Source of the DNA: Dipteris shenzhenensis
Taxonomy: Eukaryota > Polypodiophyta > Polypodiopsida > Gleicheniales
DNA length: 64,000 nt
Reading direction: 5' to 3' (one strand)
NCBI GenBank assembly: GCA_047967505.1
Contig: CM106540.1
Made by a program: the position numbers and the translations under genes
The notes under the pieces: model-generated
Database searches by the model: none
What the model was told of the DNA's origin: nothing
Seen by the model: only the letters and a program-made list of their open reading frames with translations
Shown here: positions 35,505 through 44,933 of the stretch, piece by piece
Layout of the letters: each line of letters opens with the position of its first letter
Position numbering within the stretch: position 1 is the first letter of the stretch

Positions 35505-36995
35505 ATTCCACATAAACGATGATTTTTTAAAAGGTGGTTTTGAAGACTAAAAATAATTCCAAAAATAATTTAAAAAACTTTAAAATGCATTTCAGATTTA
35601 GAAATATTTTATAATTATTCCTATAAACTAAAATTTAAACGTTTCTTTATATTAATAAAAATAGCACTAATTTAAACTTTAATCTCTTTTTTTTAAAAGA
35701 TGATTTTAAAAACAAAATATTTACATTTTCTCATTTTAAATAAATAATTACGTAATTCCAAAAATCATTTAAAAAAACTTTCAAATGCATTTCAATTTTA
35801 AAAATATTTTATAATTATTCCTATAAACTAAGATTTAAACGTTTTTTATTTCAATAAAAATAGCTCTAATTTAAAAAAATAACTTTAATCTCTTTTTTTC
35901 CAAAGATGATTTTTAAAAACCTAATTTTTACATTTTCACATTTTGAATAAAAAATGCCTCATTAAACGTTTTTTAAATTTAAAATTTTCACATTTTAAAT
36001 TATAAATGTCGTAATTAAAAAATTAAAAAAAAAATTTACAAATGCATTTCAAATTTATAAATACTTTATAATTATTCCTATGAACGTTTTTTTATTTACT
36101 AAAAATAGCTCTATTTTAAAAAAAAAATTCATTTTCACATTTTAAATAAAAAATGTCGTAATTCATAAATTTCAAAAAAACATTAAAATGCATTTGAAAT
36201 TTAGAAATTTTTTATAATTTTTCTTATAAACTAAAATTTAATTAAATTCTACCAAAAAGAAAATGCTACATTAAAAAAACAGAAATATAGAACATTTTCA
36301 CATTTTGAATAAAAAATGCCTCATTAAACGTTTTTTAAATTTAAAATTTTCACATTTTAAATTATACATGTCGTAATTCAAAAATTTAAAAAAAATTTAC
36401 AAATGCATCTCAAATTTATAAATATTTTATAATTATTAATATGAACGTTTTTTTATTTACTAAAAATAGCTCTATTTTTTAAAAAAAATTCATTTTCACA
36501 TTTTAAATAAAAAATGTTGTAATTCATAAATTTCAAAAAAACATTAAAATGCATTTAAAATTTAGAAATTTTTTATAATTTTTCTTATAACCTAAAATTT
36601 AATTAAATTCTACCAAAAAGAAAATGCTACATAAGAAAAACAGAAATATAGAACATTTTCACATTTTGAATAAAAAATGCCTCATTAAACGTTTTTTAAA
36701 TTTAAAATTTTCACATTTTAAATTATAAATGTCATAATTCAAAATTTTTAAAAAAATTTACAAATGCATTTCAAATTTATAAATATTTTATAATTATTAA
36801 TATGAACGTTTTTTTATTTACTAAAAATAGCTCTATTTTAAAAAAAAATTTTCATTTTCACATTTTAAGTAAAAAATGTCGTAATTCATAAATTTCAGAA
36901 AAACATTAAAATGCATTTGAAATTTAGAAATTTTTTATAATTTTTCTTATAAACTAAAATTTAATCAAATTCTACCAAAAAGAAAATGCTACATA
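35505..36995. repeat. AT-rich tandem repeat, period about 361 bp
   Basis: Blocks such as CATTTTGAATAAAAAATGCC (about 35938, 36299, 36661) and TTACAAATGCATTTCAAATT (about 36037, 36402, 36765) recur every 361-365 bp. Two more diverged units lie to the left from about 35510. No genes. Confidence 0.9.
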
Positions 36996-37127
36996 AAAAA
37001 AACCCTACGTGGACTCTCCCGCTCCGGCTCCGTCTCTGCGTCGATGTCCGTTTGTGGCTCTCCGTCGCTCGTGCAATTCCGTCGAAGTCCCGCAAATCCG
37101 AAATCGGTGGATGAGGAGGAGCTCGAT

Positions 37128-37775
37128 CGAGGTATGTGGAATGAGGGGGGTCGCTCTCCTTTTATAAGAAAAATTAGGGTTTAGCTACCTCGATCGAGGT
37201 ATTCTTGACATGCCCATACATCTCGGCACATCTACCTCGATCGAGGTATTGGCATGCCACGATACCTCAATCAAGGTATTGTCACATGCCCATACATCTC
37301 GGTACATCTATCTCGATCGAGGTATCGGCATGCCACGATACCTCGATCGAGGTATCGGCATGCCACGATACCTCGATCGAGGTATTGTGACATGCCCATA
37401 CATCTCGGTACATCCACGTCGATGGAGGTTTTGACATGCCACGATACCTCGATCGTGGTATGTTGGCAGAAGCGGGATGCCAAGTCATGCGTCCAGCATA
37501 CCTCGATCGAGGTATGTCATCTGCCCTGTCGGATGGCACATACCTCAATCCAGGTATGCTGGACATGCCACCTGACCTCGATCGAGGTTGAGCTGGATTG
37601 CCACGATACCTCGAACGAGGTAGATGTGGCATGTACAGGTGGCTTGCCAGCAAGCCTCGATCGAGGTAGAGGCTCGGTCCGGTGAAAAAGCCCAGTACCT
37701 CGATCAAGGTATTGGCTTGGCTCGGTTGTCCTCGTGTGTGATTTTCATTGGAGCTAATACCTCGATCGAGGTATT
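37128..37775. repeat. Palindrome array TACCTCGATCGAGGTA, right (about 16 units)
   Basis: About 16 units in 650 bp, roughly half of them matching the full palindrome and the rest with one to three changes (for example TACCTCAATCAAGGTA, TACCTCGATCGTGGTA). Spacing is irregular, 25-60 bp, with partly repeated spacers (TTGGCATGCCACGA, CATGCCCATACATCTCGGTA). The array ends within 100 bp of the right terminal repeat. Frames reading YLDRGI repeats come from the palindrome and are not genes. A role as transposase-binding subterminal repeats is inferred. Confidence 0.9.
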
Positions 37776-37842
37776 GGAGACCAAAGCAAAACCTTTGTAT
37801 TTTCACTCGAGCGGGTGTCACACTCACTCGAAAGTGGTCCGG

Positions 37843-37871
37843 AAGTGGACACCCTTAGCTTGCTACCACCC
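37843..37871 (-). repeat. Right terminal inverted repeat of the 14.9-kb element
   Basis: Read on the minus strand: GGGTG followed by GTAGCAAGCTAAGGGTGTCC and ACTT. It is followed by the TACT target copy at 37872-37875. Confidence 0.9.
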
Positions 37872-37875
37872 TACT

Positions 37876-40109
37876 ACTGTGGTAAAATGGGGCATATGGC
37901 TAAAGACTACTACAAAAAGCAGAATGACATTATGAATGGAAAATTGCAGCAAGGCAATTATGCATCTTCTAGTAGATAGGGTGATGATAGAAATAAGCAT
38001 CTATTTATGGTGCAGCACATGACCAATTCTATGACAAGAGCAGAAGAACGAAATGATGTGTGGTATGTTGACTCAGGTGCGTCAAACCACATGACAGGTC
38101 ATGTAGAATGGATGCAGGATGCAAGGAAAATGGAAAAACCAGGATTTGTGGAGACTGGTGATGATACTGCACATCCTATTGTGCAGATTGGTAAAATTCC
38201 TTTGTCTATGCAGGATGGGAAAAAGAAATACCTGTCTAATGTATTTCATGTCCGGAACATCACCAAGAACCTGGTTTCTGTTGGTCAAATGGTTGAGCAA
38301 GGCTTGCAGGTCAGATTTAATCCTCATGGATGCTTTGTTGAGGATATGAAAAATAACGGTCGCTTGATAGCAAAAGGAAAGAAGAAGTGCAGGATGTTTA
38401 CGTTGGATGCAGACATGCCTGAATTGAGTGCAGCAATGTTTGCACATGGGACTGGTGTAGTTGCAGATATTGATATCTAGCATAAACACATTGGTCATGT
38501 TAATATACAGTGACTTAAATCAATGCAAGCCCAAAATATTGTTGCAGGATTGCCTAAATTCAAGGTTGCAGAAATGCATAAGGTTTGTGAAGCCTGTCAA
38601 TTTGGAAAACAGGCAAGGTGTTCATTTCCTAGGCATGTTCAAGAGAGTAAAAAGCCATTGGAATTAATCCACTCTGATGTGTGGACTACTAAAGCTTCAT
38701 CTATTGGAGGCTGTCACTATTTTGTCACTTTTATTGATGACTACAGCAAAAAATTTTGGGTGTATGTTATGAAAAAGAAAAGTGAAGTGTTTGGGCACTT
38801 CAAAGCTTTTAAAGCTATGGTTGAAATAGAAACAGGCCTGCAAATAAAATGCCTAAGGTCAGATGGAGGGGGAGAGTACCTCTCAAATGAGTTTGCAAGG
38901 TTCCTGCAGGAGCATCGCATAAAGCAGCAATATTCATGCAGTCATACCCCACAGCAAAATGGACTTGCAAAAAGGAAACACAGGCATATTGGAGAGGTAT
39001 CTCGGGCCATGCTAAATGAAAAAGATCTATCAGATTATTATTGGGCTGAAGCAGTTGCTACAGCAGTTTACATAATGAACAGGACTCCCACTGCAGCAAT
39101 ACATGGCATGATGCCAGAGGAGATGTATAATGGTAGGAAACCATATATTTCTCATTTGAAAATTTTTGGTTGCATTGCCTATGTTCATGTGCCAGATGAG
39201 TTGAGGTCCAAGTTGGATCCAAAAGCTGAGAAGTGCATCTTTATTGGTTATTCTCTACAGCAGAAAGGGTATAGATGCTATAACTCTTCTACTTGCAAGT
39301 TTATAGTGAGCAGACATGTTGTTTATTATGAGATGAGCAGCTGGTATAAACCAGTAAATGTGATGATTGATGTAGATGCACAAAATGGTAATTCTGCACA
39401 GAATTCACAACAGCAATCACAAAATATCAGTGGACCTATAGTGTCCTCTAGCAGTGGTTCACATACTTTGCCATGGATAGGCAGATTGAGATCAGGAGAA
39501 TCTTCTCAAAGAAATGCAGATAGTGGTACGCAGGTATCACGAAAAGGAAAAGAGAAGGTAGATCAGCCCATGTTTGATGTGGATGTAGGTCACTTTTACG
39601 TGGATGGTGAATCCAGTGGCTCAGAACAGAGCATTGATGATGAGTTGGGTATTCCTTCTGTTGTTACACCTGGAGTAAGGAAGACCAGGGATGTTTTGAG
39701 AGCACCTGGAAGTGAGCCTATTTTGCGCAGGTCTACCAGAGCTAGGTATCCTGTGGATAGGCTGAAATATGATGGATTTATAGCCATTCACTATGCCTAT
39801 ATGGTCAAAGTGATACAGGAACCAGAACCCACTTCTTTTGAGCAAGCCATGGGAAATGAAAAATGGGAGAAAGCCATGGATGAAGAAATGGTCACCTTGG
39901 AAGCAAATGCTACATGGGAATTGGTGCCTTTGCCTAAAGACAAGAATGCAATTGGCTGTAAGTGGGTTTATAAGTTCAAGCACAATACAAATGGTTCTGT
40001 AAACAAATACAAGGCAAGATTAGTGGTCAAGGGGTATGCACAGACATATGGCATTGATTATGAAGAAACATTCAGTTTGGTTGCAAGGATGGCAACTGTA
40101 AGAGCAGTT
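37876..40109 (+). pseudogene. Copia A pol, first unit: zinc knuckle, protease, integrase, RT start
   Basis: The unit resumes the Gag knuckle (CGKMGHMAKD), then protease WYVDSGASNHMTG, the pre-integrase region, integrase (FVTFIDDYSK, SDGGGEYLSNEF), and the first part of RT ([25 protein letters not shown]). Stops occur at about 37976 (TAG) and 38478-38480 (TAG before the pre-integrase HKHIGHVN), with another at about 38510. The integrase Glu region reads NGLAKRKHRHI, with Lys where the catalytic Glu is normally found. The unit stops within RT at 40109 and is followed directly by a second copy. Confidence 0.85.
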
Positions 40110-42280
40110 ATGAATGGAAAATTGCAGCAAGGCAATTATGCATCCTCTAGTAGAAAGGGTGATGACAGAAATCAGCATTTGTTTATGGTGCAACATATGA
40201 CAAATTCTGTGACAAGTGCAGAGAAGAAAGCAATGATGTGTGGTATGTTGACTCAGCTGCATCAAACCACATGACAGGTCATGCTAAATGGATGCAGGAT
40301 GCAAGGAAAATGGAAAAACCAGGATTTGTGGAGACTGGTGATGATACTGCACATCCTATTGTGCAGATTGGCAAAATTCCTTTGTCTATGCAGGATGGGA
40401 AAAAGAAATACTTGTCTGATGTATTTCATGTCCCGAACATCACCAAGAACCTGGTTTCTGTTGGTCAAATGGTTGAGCAGGGCTTGCAGGTCAAATTCAA
40501 TCCTCATGGATGCTTTGTTGAGGATATGAAAAATAATGGTCGCTTGATAGCAAAAGGAAAGAAGAAGGGCAGGATGTTTACGCTGGATGCGGACATGCCT
40601 AAATTGAGTGCAGCAATGTTTGCACATGGGACTGGTGTAGTTGCAGATATTGATATCTGGCATAAACGCATTGGTCATGTTAATGTACAGCGACTTAAAT
40701 CAATGCAGGCCCAAAATATTGTTGCAGGATTGCCTAAATTCAAGGTTGCAGAAATGCACAAGGTTTGTGAAGCCTGTCAATTTGTGAAACAGGCAAGGAA
40801 ACCTTTTCCTAGGCATGTTCAAGAGAGTAAAAAGCCATTGGAATTAATCCACTCTGATGTGTGGACTACTAAAGTTGCATCTATTGGAGGCTGCCACTAT
40901 TTTGTCACATTTATTGATGACTTCAGCAGAAAACTTTGGGTGTATTTTATGACAAAGAAAAGTGAAGTGTTTGGGCACTTCAAAGCTTTTAAAGCTATGG
41001 TTGAAAAAGAAATAGGCCTGCAAATAAAATGCCTAAGGTCAGATGGAGGGGGAGAGTACCTCTCAAATGAGTTTGCAAGGTTCTTGCAGGAGCATGGTAT
41101 AAAGCTGCAATATTCATGCAGTCATACCCCACAGCAAAATGGAATTGCAGAATGGAAAAATAGGCATATTGGAGAGGTATCTCGGGCTATGCTAAATGAA
41201 AAAGATCTACCAGATTATTATTGGGCTGAAGCAGTTGCTACAGCAGTTTATATAATGAACATGACTCCCACTGCAGCAATACATGGCATGACGCCAAAGG
41301 AGATGTATACTGGTAGGAAACCAGATATTTCTCATTTGAAAATTTTTGGTTGCATTGCCTATGTCCATGTGCCAGATGAGTTGAGGTCCAAGTTGGATCC
41401 AAAAGCTGAGAAGTGCGTCTTTATTGGTTATTCTCTGCAGCAGAAAGGGTATAGATGCTATAACCCTTCTACTCATAAGTTTACAGTGAGAAGAGATGTT
41501 GTTTTTGATGAGATGCGCAGCTGGTATAAACCAGTAAATGTGATGATTGATGTTGATGCACAAAATGGTAATGCTGCACAAAATTCACAGCAGCAATCAC
41601 AAAACATCAGTTAACATGGAGTGTCCTCTAGCAGTGGTTCACATACTTCGCCATGGATAGGCAGATTGAGATCAGGAGAATCTCCTTGACAAAGCAATGC
41701 AGAAAGTGGTATGCAAGTATCACGAAAAGGAAAAGAGAAGGTAGATCAGCCCATATTTGATGTGAATGTAGGTCACTCTTATGTGGATGGTGAATCCAGT
41801 GGCTCAGAACAGAGCATTGATGATGAGTTGGGTATTCCTTCTGTTGTGACACCTAGAGTAAGGAAGACCAGGGATGTTTTGAGAGCACCTGGAAGTGAGC
41901 CTATTTTGTGCAGGTCTACCAGGGTTAGGTATCCTATGGATAGGCTGAAATATGATGGATTTATAGCCATTCACTATGCCTATATGGTCAAAGTGATACA
42001 GGAACCAGAACCCACTTCTTTTGAGCAAGCCATGGGAAATGAAAAATGGGAGAAAGCCATGGATGAAGAAATGCATGCCTTGGATGCTAATGCTACATGG
42101 GAATTGATGCCTTTGCCTAAAGACAAGAATGCAATTGGCTGTAAGTGGGCTTATAAGATGAAGCACAATGCAGATGGTTCTGTGAATAGATACAAGGCAA
42201 GATTAGTTGTCAAGGGGTATGCACAAACATATGGCATTGATTATGAAGAAGGTTGCAAGGATGGCAATCGTAAGAGCAGC
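37932..42280. repeat. 2,178-bp direct duplication inside copia A pol
   Basis: ATGAATGGAAAATTGCAGCA occurs at 37932 and again at 40110. The sequence from each point runs in parallel through protease, integrase and the start of RT. The offset is 2,178 bp, a multiple of three. The copies differ by scattered substitutions, so the duplication is not recent. Confidence 0.9.
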
Positions 42281-43573
42281 CAAGCAATGGCTGCATCAAA
42301 GGGATGGTCTTTACATCAGATGGATGTAAAGAATGCCTTCTTGCATGGTGATTTGCAAGAAGAGGTCTTTATGGAGCAGCCAGCAGGTTATATTCATGGT
42401 ATTCATCTTGAGTTTGTTTGCAAGTTGAAGAAAGCCTTGTATGGCTTGAAGCAAGCACCTAGAGCATGGTCTGACAAGATAGGACAGTATCTTGTCACTA
42501 TTGGCTTTCAGATTTCCAAGGCAGATTTCTCACTCTATGTGAGAAAAACAGAGAAAGGGATTATGCTGCTTGTCATTTATGTTGATGATTTGATCATCAC
42601 ACGTGATAGTGATGAAGATATTCTTCATGTGAAAATGCTATTGAGGCAGAAGTTTGAGATGAAGGATTTGGGAGAGCTGCGTTATTTCTTGGGCATTGAG
42701 GTGATTAGATCACCAAGTGGGATACAGCTCTTGCAGAGGCAGTATGGACTGGACATGCTGTCCAAATATGGGATGATAGGCTATTTCAGTTCCTTTGGAG
42801 CAGAATGTGAAGCTGAGTGCAGATGCAGGTGAGCTTCTGGAAGACCCTACTATGTATAGACGCATAGTAGGAAGTTGGATTTACATGACTATTACCAGGC
42901 CAGAGATTTGAGCTATGCTGTTGGGTTGGTCAGTCACTTTATGCAGGCTTCAAGGAAACCACATTTGGATGTGGCTAGATGCATACTCAGGCATGTGAAG
43001 TCCACATTGCAGTATGGACTATTTTATGAGGCTGGGGTTTCGATACAGTTGCATGGATACACTGATGCTGATTGGGCTGGTAGTATTTCTGATAGACGAT
43101 CTACCAGTGGATATGTGTTCTCTTTTGGGAGTGCTGCAGTCACTTGGAGTAGCAAGAAACAGCCTACAGTTGCCTTGTCGAGCACAGAGGCTGAGTACAG
43201 GGGTGCAGCAATGGCTGCATGTGAGGTAGCTTGGTTGCATAAGCTACTCTATGATATGCATCAGTCTACAAATGGGCCAGTTGTCATTTATTGTGACAAC
43301 ATGAGCAGCATACACTTGGCAAAGAACCCAGTCTTTCATGCTAGAACAAAGCACATTGAGGTGCATTATCATTATGTGCGGGAGAAGGTTTTACTAGGTC
43401 TTATTGATCTAGTTTATGTCAACACAGAGGATCAAGTGGCTGACATATTCACGAAAGCATTGGGCGCAGGGAAGCTCTGCAAGTTCAGAGACCTGCTTGG
43501 TGTGCAGGAATTGGGATTGAGCTCGAGGGGGAGTGTTGAGATATCGAGCTCCACTCGCGATATGCCAGGGTGA
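40110..43573 (+). pseudogene. Copia A pol, second unit: protease, integrase, RT, RNase H
   Basis: Protease reads WYVDSAASNHMTG (Gly of the DSG triad changed to Ala). The integrase keeps Glu (NGIAEWKNRHI). RT has LVIYVDDLIITRDSDED. RNase H has YTDADWAGSISDRRS, LSSTEAEYRG and YCDNMSSIHLAKN, running to a TGA in the 3' LTR at 43571-43573. Damage includes stops at about 41612 and 41687, a 12-bp loss near 42250 with a compensated local frame change (GCKDGNRKSSQ), and frame breaks near 42770-42880 in the RT connection. Confidence 0.85.
43526..43533 (+). promoter_or_regulatory. Polypurine tract, copia A
   Basis: AGGGGGAG immediately precedes the 3' LTR; it is the plus-strand primer site. Confidence 0.85.
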
Positions 43574-43886
43574 CCGTTGTGTATTTATGTCACCGACTTG
43601 TTAGCTGGAGATGCGGTTGGTACACCGCCCACGAATAATAGCTGGATGACAGCTATCCTTATCTACTCTAGTTTGTGGCTCAATTAGTATGCCACCTTAG
43701 TCAGTTGAGTTTGGTTTGAGACCCACATATAGGGTTCTTCTATTTTCTTTGTACTTGAGTTCTTTTGGCTTTCACAACTAAGAAGAGGAAAACTATTTTC
43801 AGCCTCCACCTTTGTGTGTATTCCCCCATTGTGCATGTGAGAAAGCCACAAGTGAGACTCCTTCCCTCTCTCCCACTATCGTCACA
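43534..43886 (+). repeat. 3' LTR of copia A
   Basis: 353 bp, starting TGTTGAGATATCGAGC and ending GTCACA. It differs from the 5' LTR by many scattered substitutions. Confidence 0.9.
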
Positions 43887-44018
43887 TGGGGGGAGTTGCA
43901 CATTATGCATTACATGGTAATCTTGGCACCATCGTAATATTTAGCACTTTCTTTATAAACAGTTTTTGCTACTGATTTGATTCTCATCATGTTTGTAGCA
44001 TATTCTCTATGCACACGG
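43887..44018. other. Spacer between copia A and copia B
   Basis: 132 bp without recognisable content. Confidence 0.6.
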
Positions 44019-44385
44019 TGTTGAGATATCGAGCTCCACTCATGATATGCCAGGGTGACCATTGTGCATTTATGTCACCGACTTGTTAGCACCGACTTGT
44101 TAGCTGCAGATGCGGTTGGTACACCGCCCTTGAATAATAGCTAGATGACAGCTATCTTTATGTACTCTAGTTAGTGGCTCAGTTAGTATGCCACCTTAGT
44201 TAGCTGAGTTTGGTTTGAGACCCACATATAGGGTTCACCTATTCTTTTGTATTTAGAGTTCTTTTGGCTTTCACAACTAAGAAGAGGAAAACTATTTTCA
44301 GCCTCCATCTTTGTGTATATTCCCCCATTGTGTATGTGAGAAAGCTGCAAGTGAGACTCCTGCCTTCTCTCCCACTCTCTTCACA
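44019..44385 (+). repeat. 5' LTR of copia B
   Basis: 367 bp. It is longer than its relatives because CACCGACTTGTTAG is tandemly duplicated at about 44080-44107. Confidence 0.9.
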
Positions 44386-44933
44386 TGGTATCAGAGCTCA
44401 GTTCATGGTAAGGAGCTCAAGAAAGCAAACCAAGTTCATGGTGTCCTAGTAAGAGGATTAGTGTTGCTTTCCTTTTTTTTCGAGTTTGGGAGCAAATCTC
44501 TATAGGTAGCACAGCCGAAAAGTGCAAGAGTGCAATGTCTCAGATTGGGATGCCCTTCGCGATGTGGCGAGAGGGTAGTATATGCTACAAGATAGGGCAA
44601 AGCCATTGGTGAATTTTTTTTTTTGATTCGAGGCCATTTCGTGGCCTGTTTTGGTGGTGGAAGTTTTTCGTAGGCACTTACGAAAGTGCCCTGTTTTTGC
44701 TGTGCGACCACCGTTCTATAGATCGGTGAAAAGTTATCGTAGAAATTACATCATATGCCTATGCGCAGAGATATTGGGAGTGACATAATCATTCTTATTG
44801 CCTATTGATGCATAATCGTCACTAGGAAGTGACTGTGTGGTCAAATACCACTCTTGTTAGTTTTGCAGATTTTCCCTTGTGAGGCAGAAGTTGGGTTTTT
44901 TGTAGTGACAGAATATTTTGCAGTGTTCTGTAA

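Larger units (their letters stand above)
22999..37871 (+). mobile_element. Large TIR DNA transposon (14,873 bp) of unassigned superfamily, nested in copia A gag
   Basis: Copia copies B and E show the undisturbed sequence at this site (AATGCTACTACT...). Here TACT (22995-22998) is followed by 14,873 bp and then TACT again (37872-37875), a 4-bp target duplication. The inserted DNA begins GGGAAGTAGCAAGC and ends GCTTGCTACCACCC, giving 29-bp terminal inverted repeats with two mismatches. Inside are a two-exon transposase candidate (24711-27639, plus), palindrome arrays toward both ends, satellites, and a RING-H2 gene (34559-32627, minus). A 4-bp duplication with a DDE-like protein would fit groups such as Sola, but I cannot place the superfamily. 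Both genes carry stops, so this copy is not autonomous. Confidence 0.85.
21275..43886 (+). mobile_element. Ty1/copia element A, split by a 14.9-kb insertion and internally duplicated
   Basis: The LTRs at 21275-21624 and 43534-43886 both start TGTTGAGATATCGAGC and end TTCACA/GTCACA. The PBS matches initiator-Met tRNA and the PPT is GAGGGGGAG. Domain order is gag, zinc knuckle, protease, integrase, RT, RNase H, the copia order. The gag is interrupted at 22998 by the element 22999-37871. The protease-to-RT segment occurs twice (37932-40109 and 40110 on). Stops and frameshifts make it inactive. The bases abutting the LTRs (TGCAC on the left, TGGGG on the right) do not form a target duplication, so one end may have been rearranged. 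Confidence 0.9.

Noticed and set aside
37205-37827. Overlapping open frames on both strands with YLDRGI/TSIEV repeats
   Set aside because: They are translations of the TACCTCGATCGAGGTA palindrome array. All frames are equally open and there is no other coding sign.
22999-37871. Assignment of the 14.9-kb element to CACTA
   Set aside because: Ends are GGG..., the duplication is 4 bp rather than 3, and the protein lacks Transposase_21 motifs.
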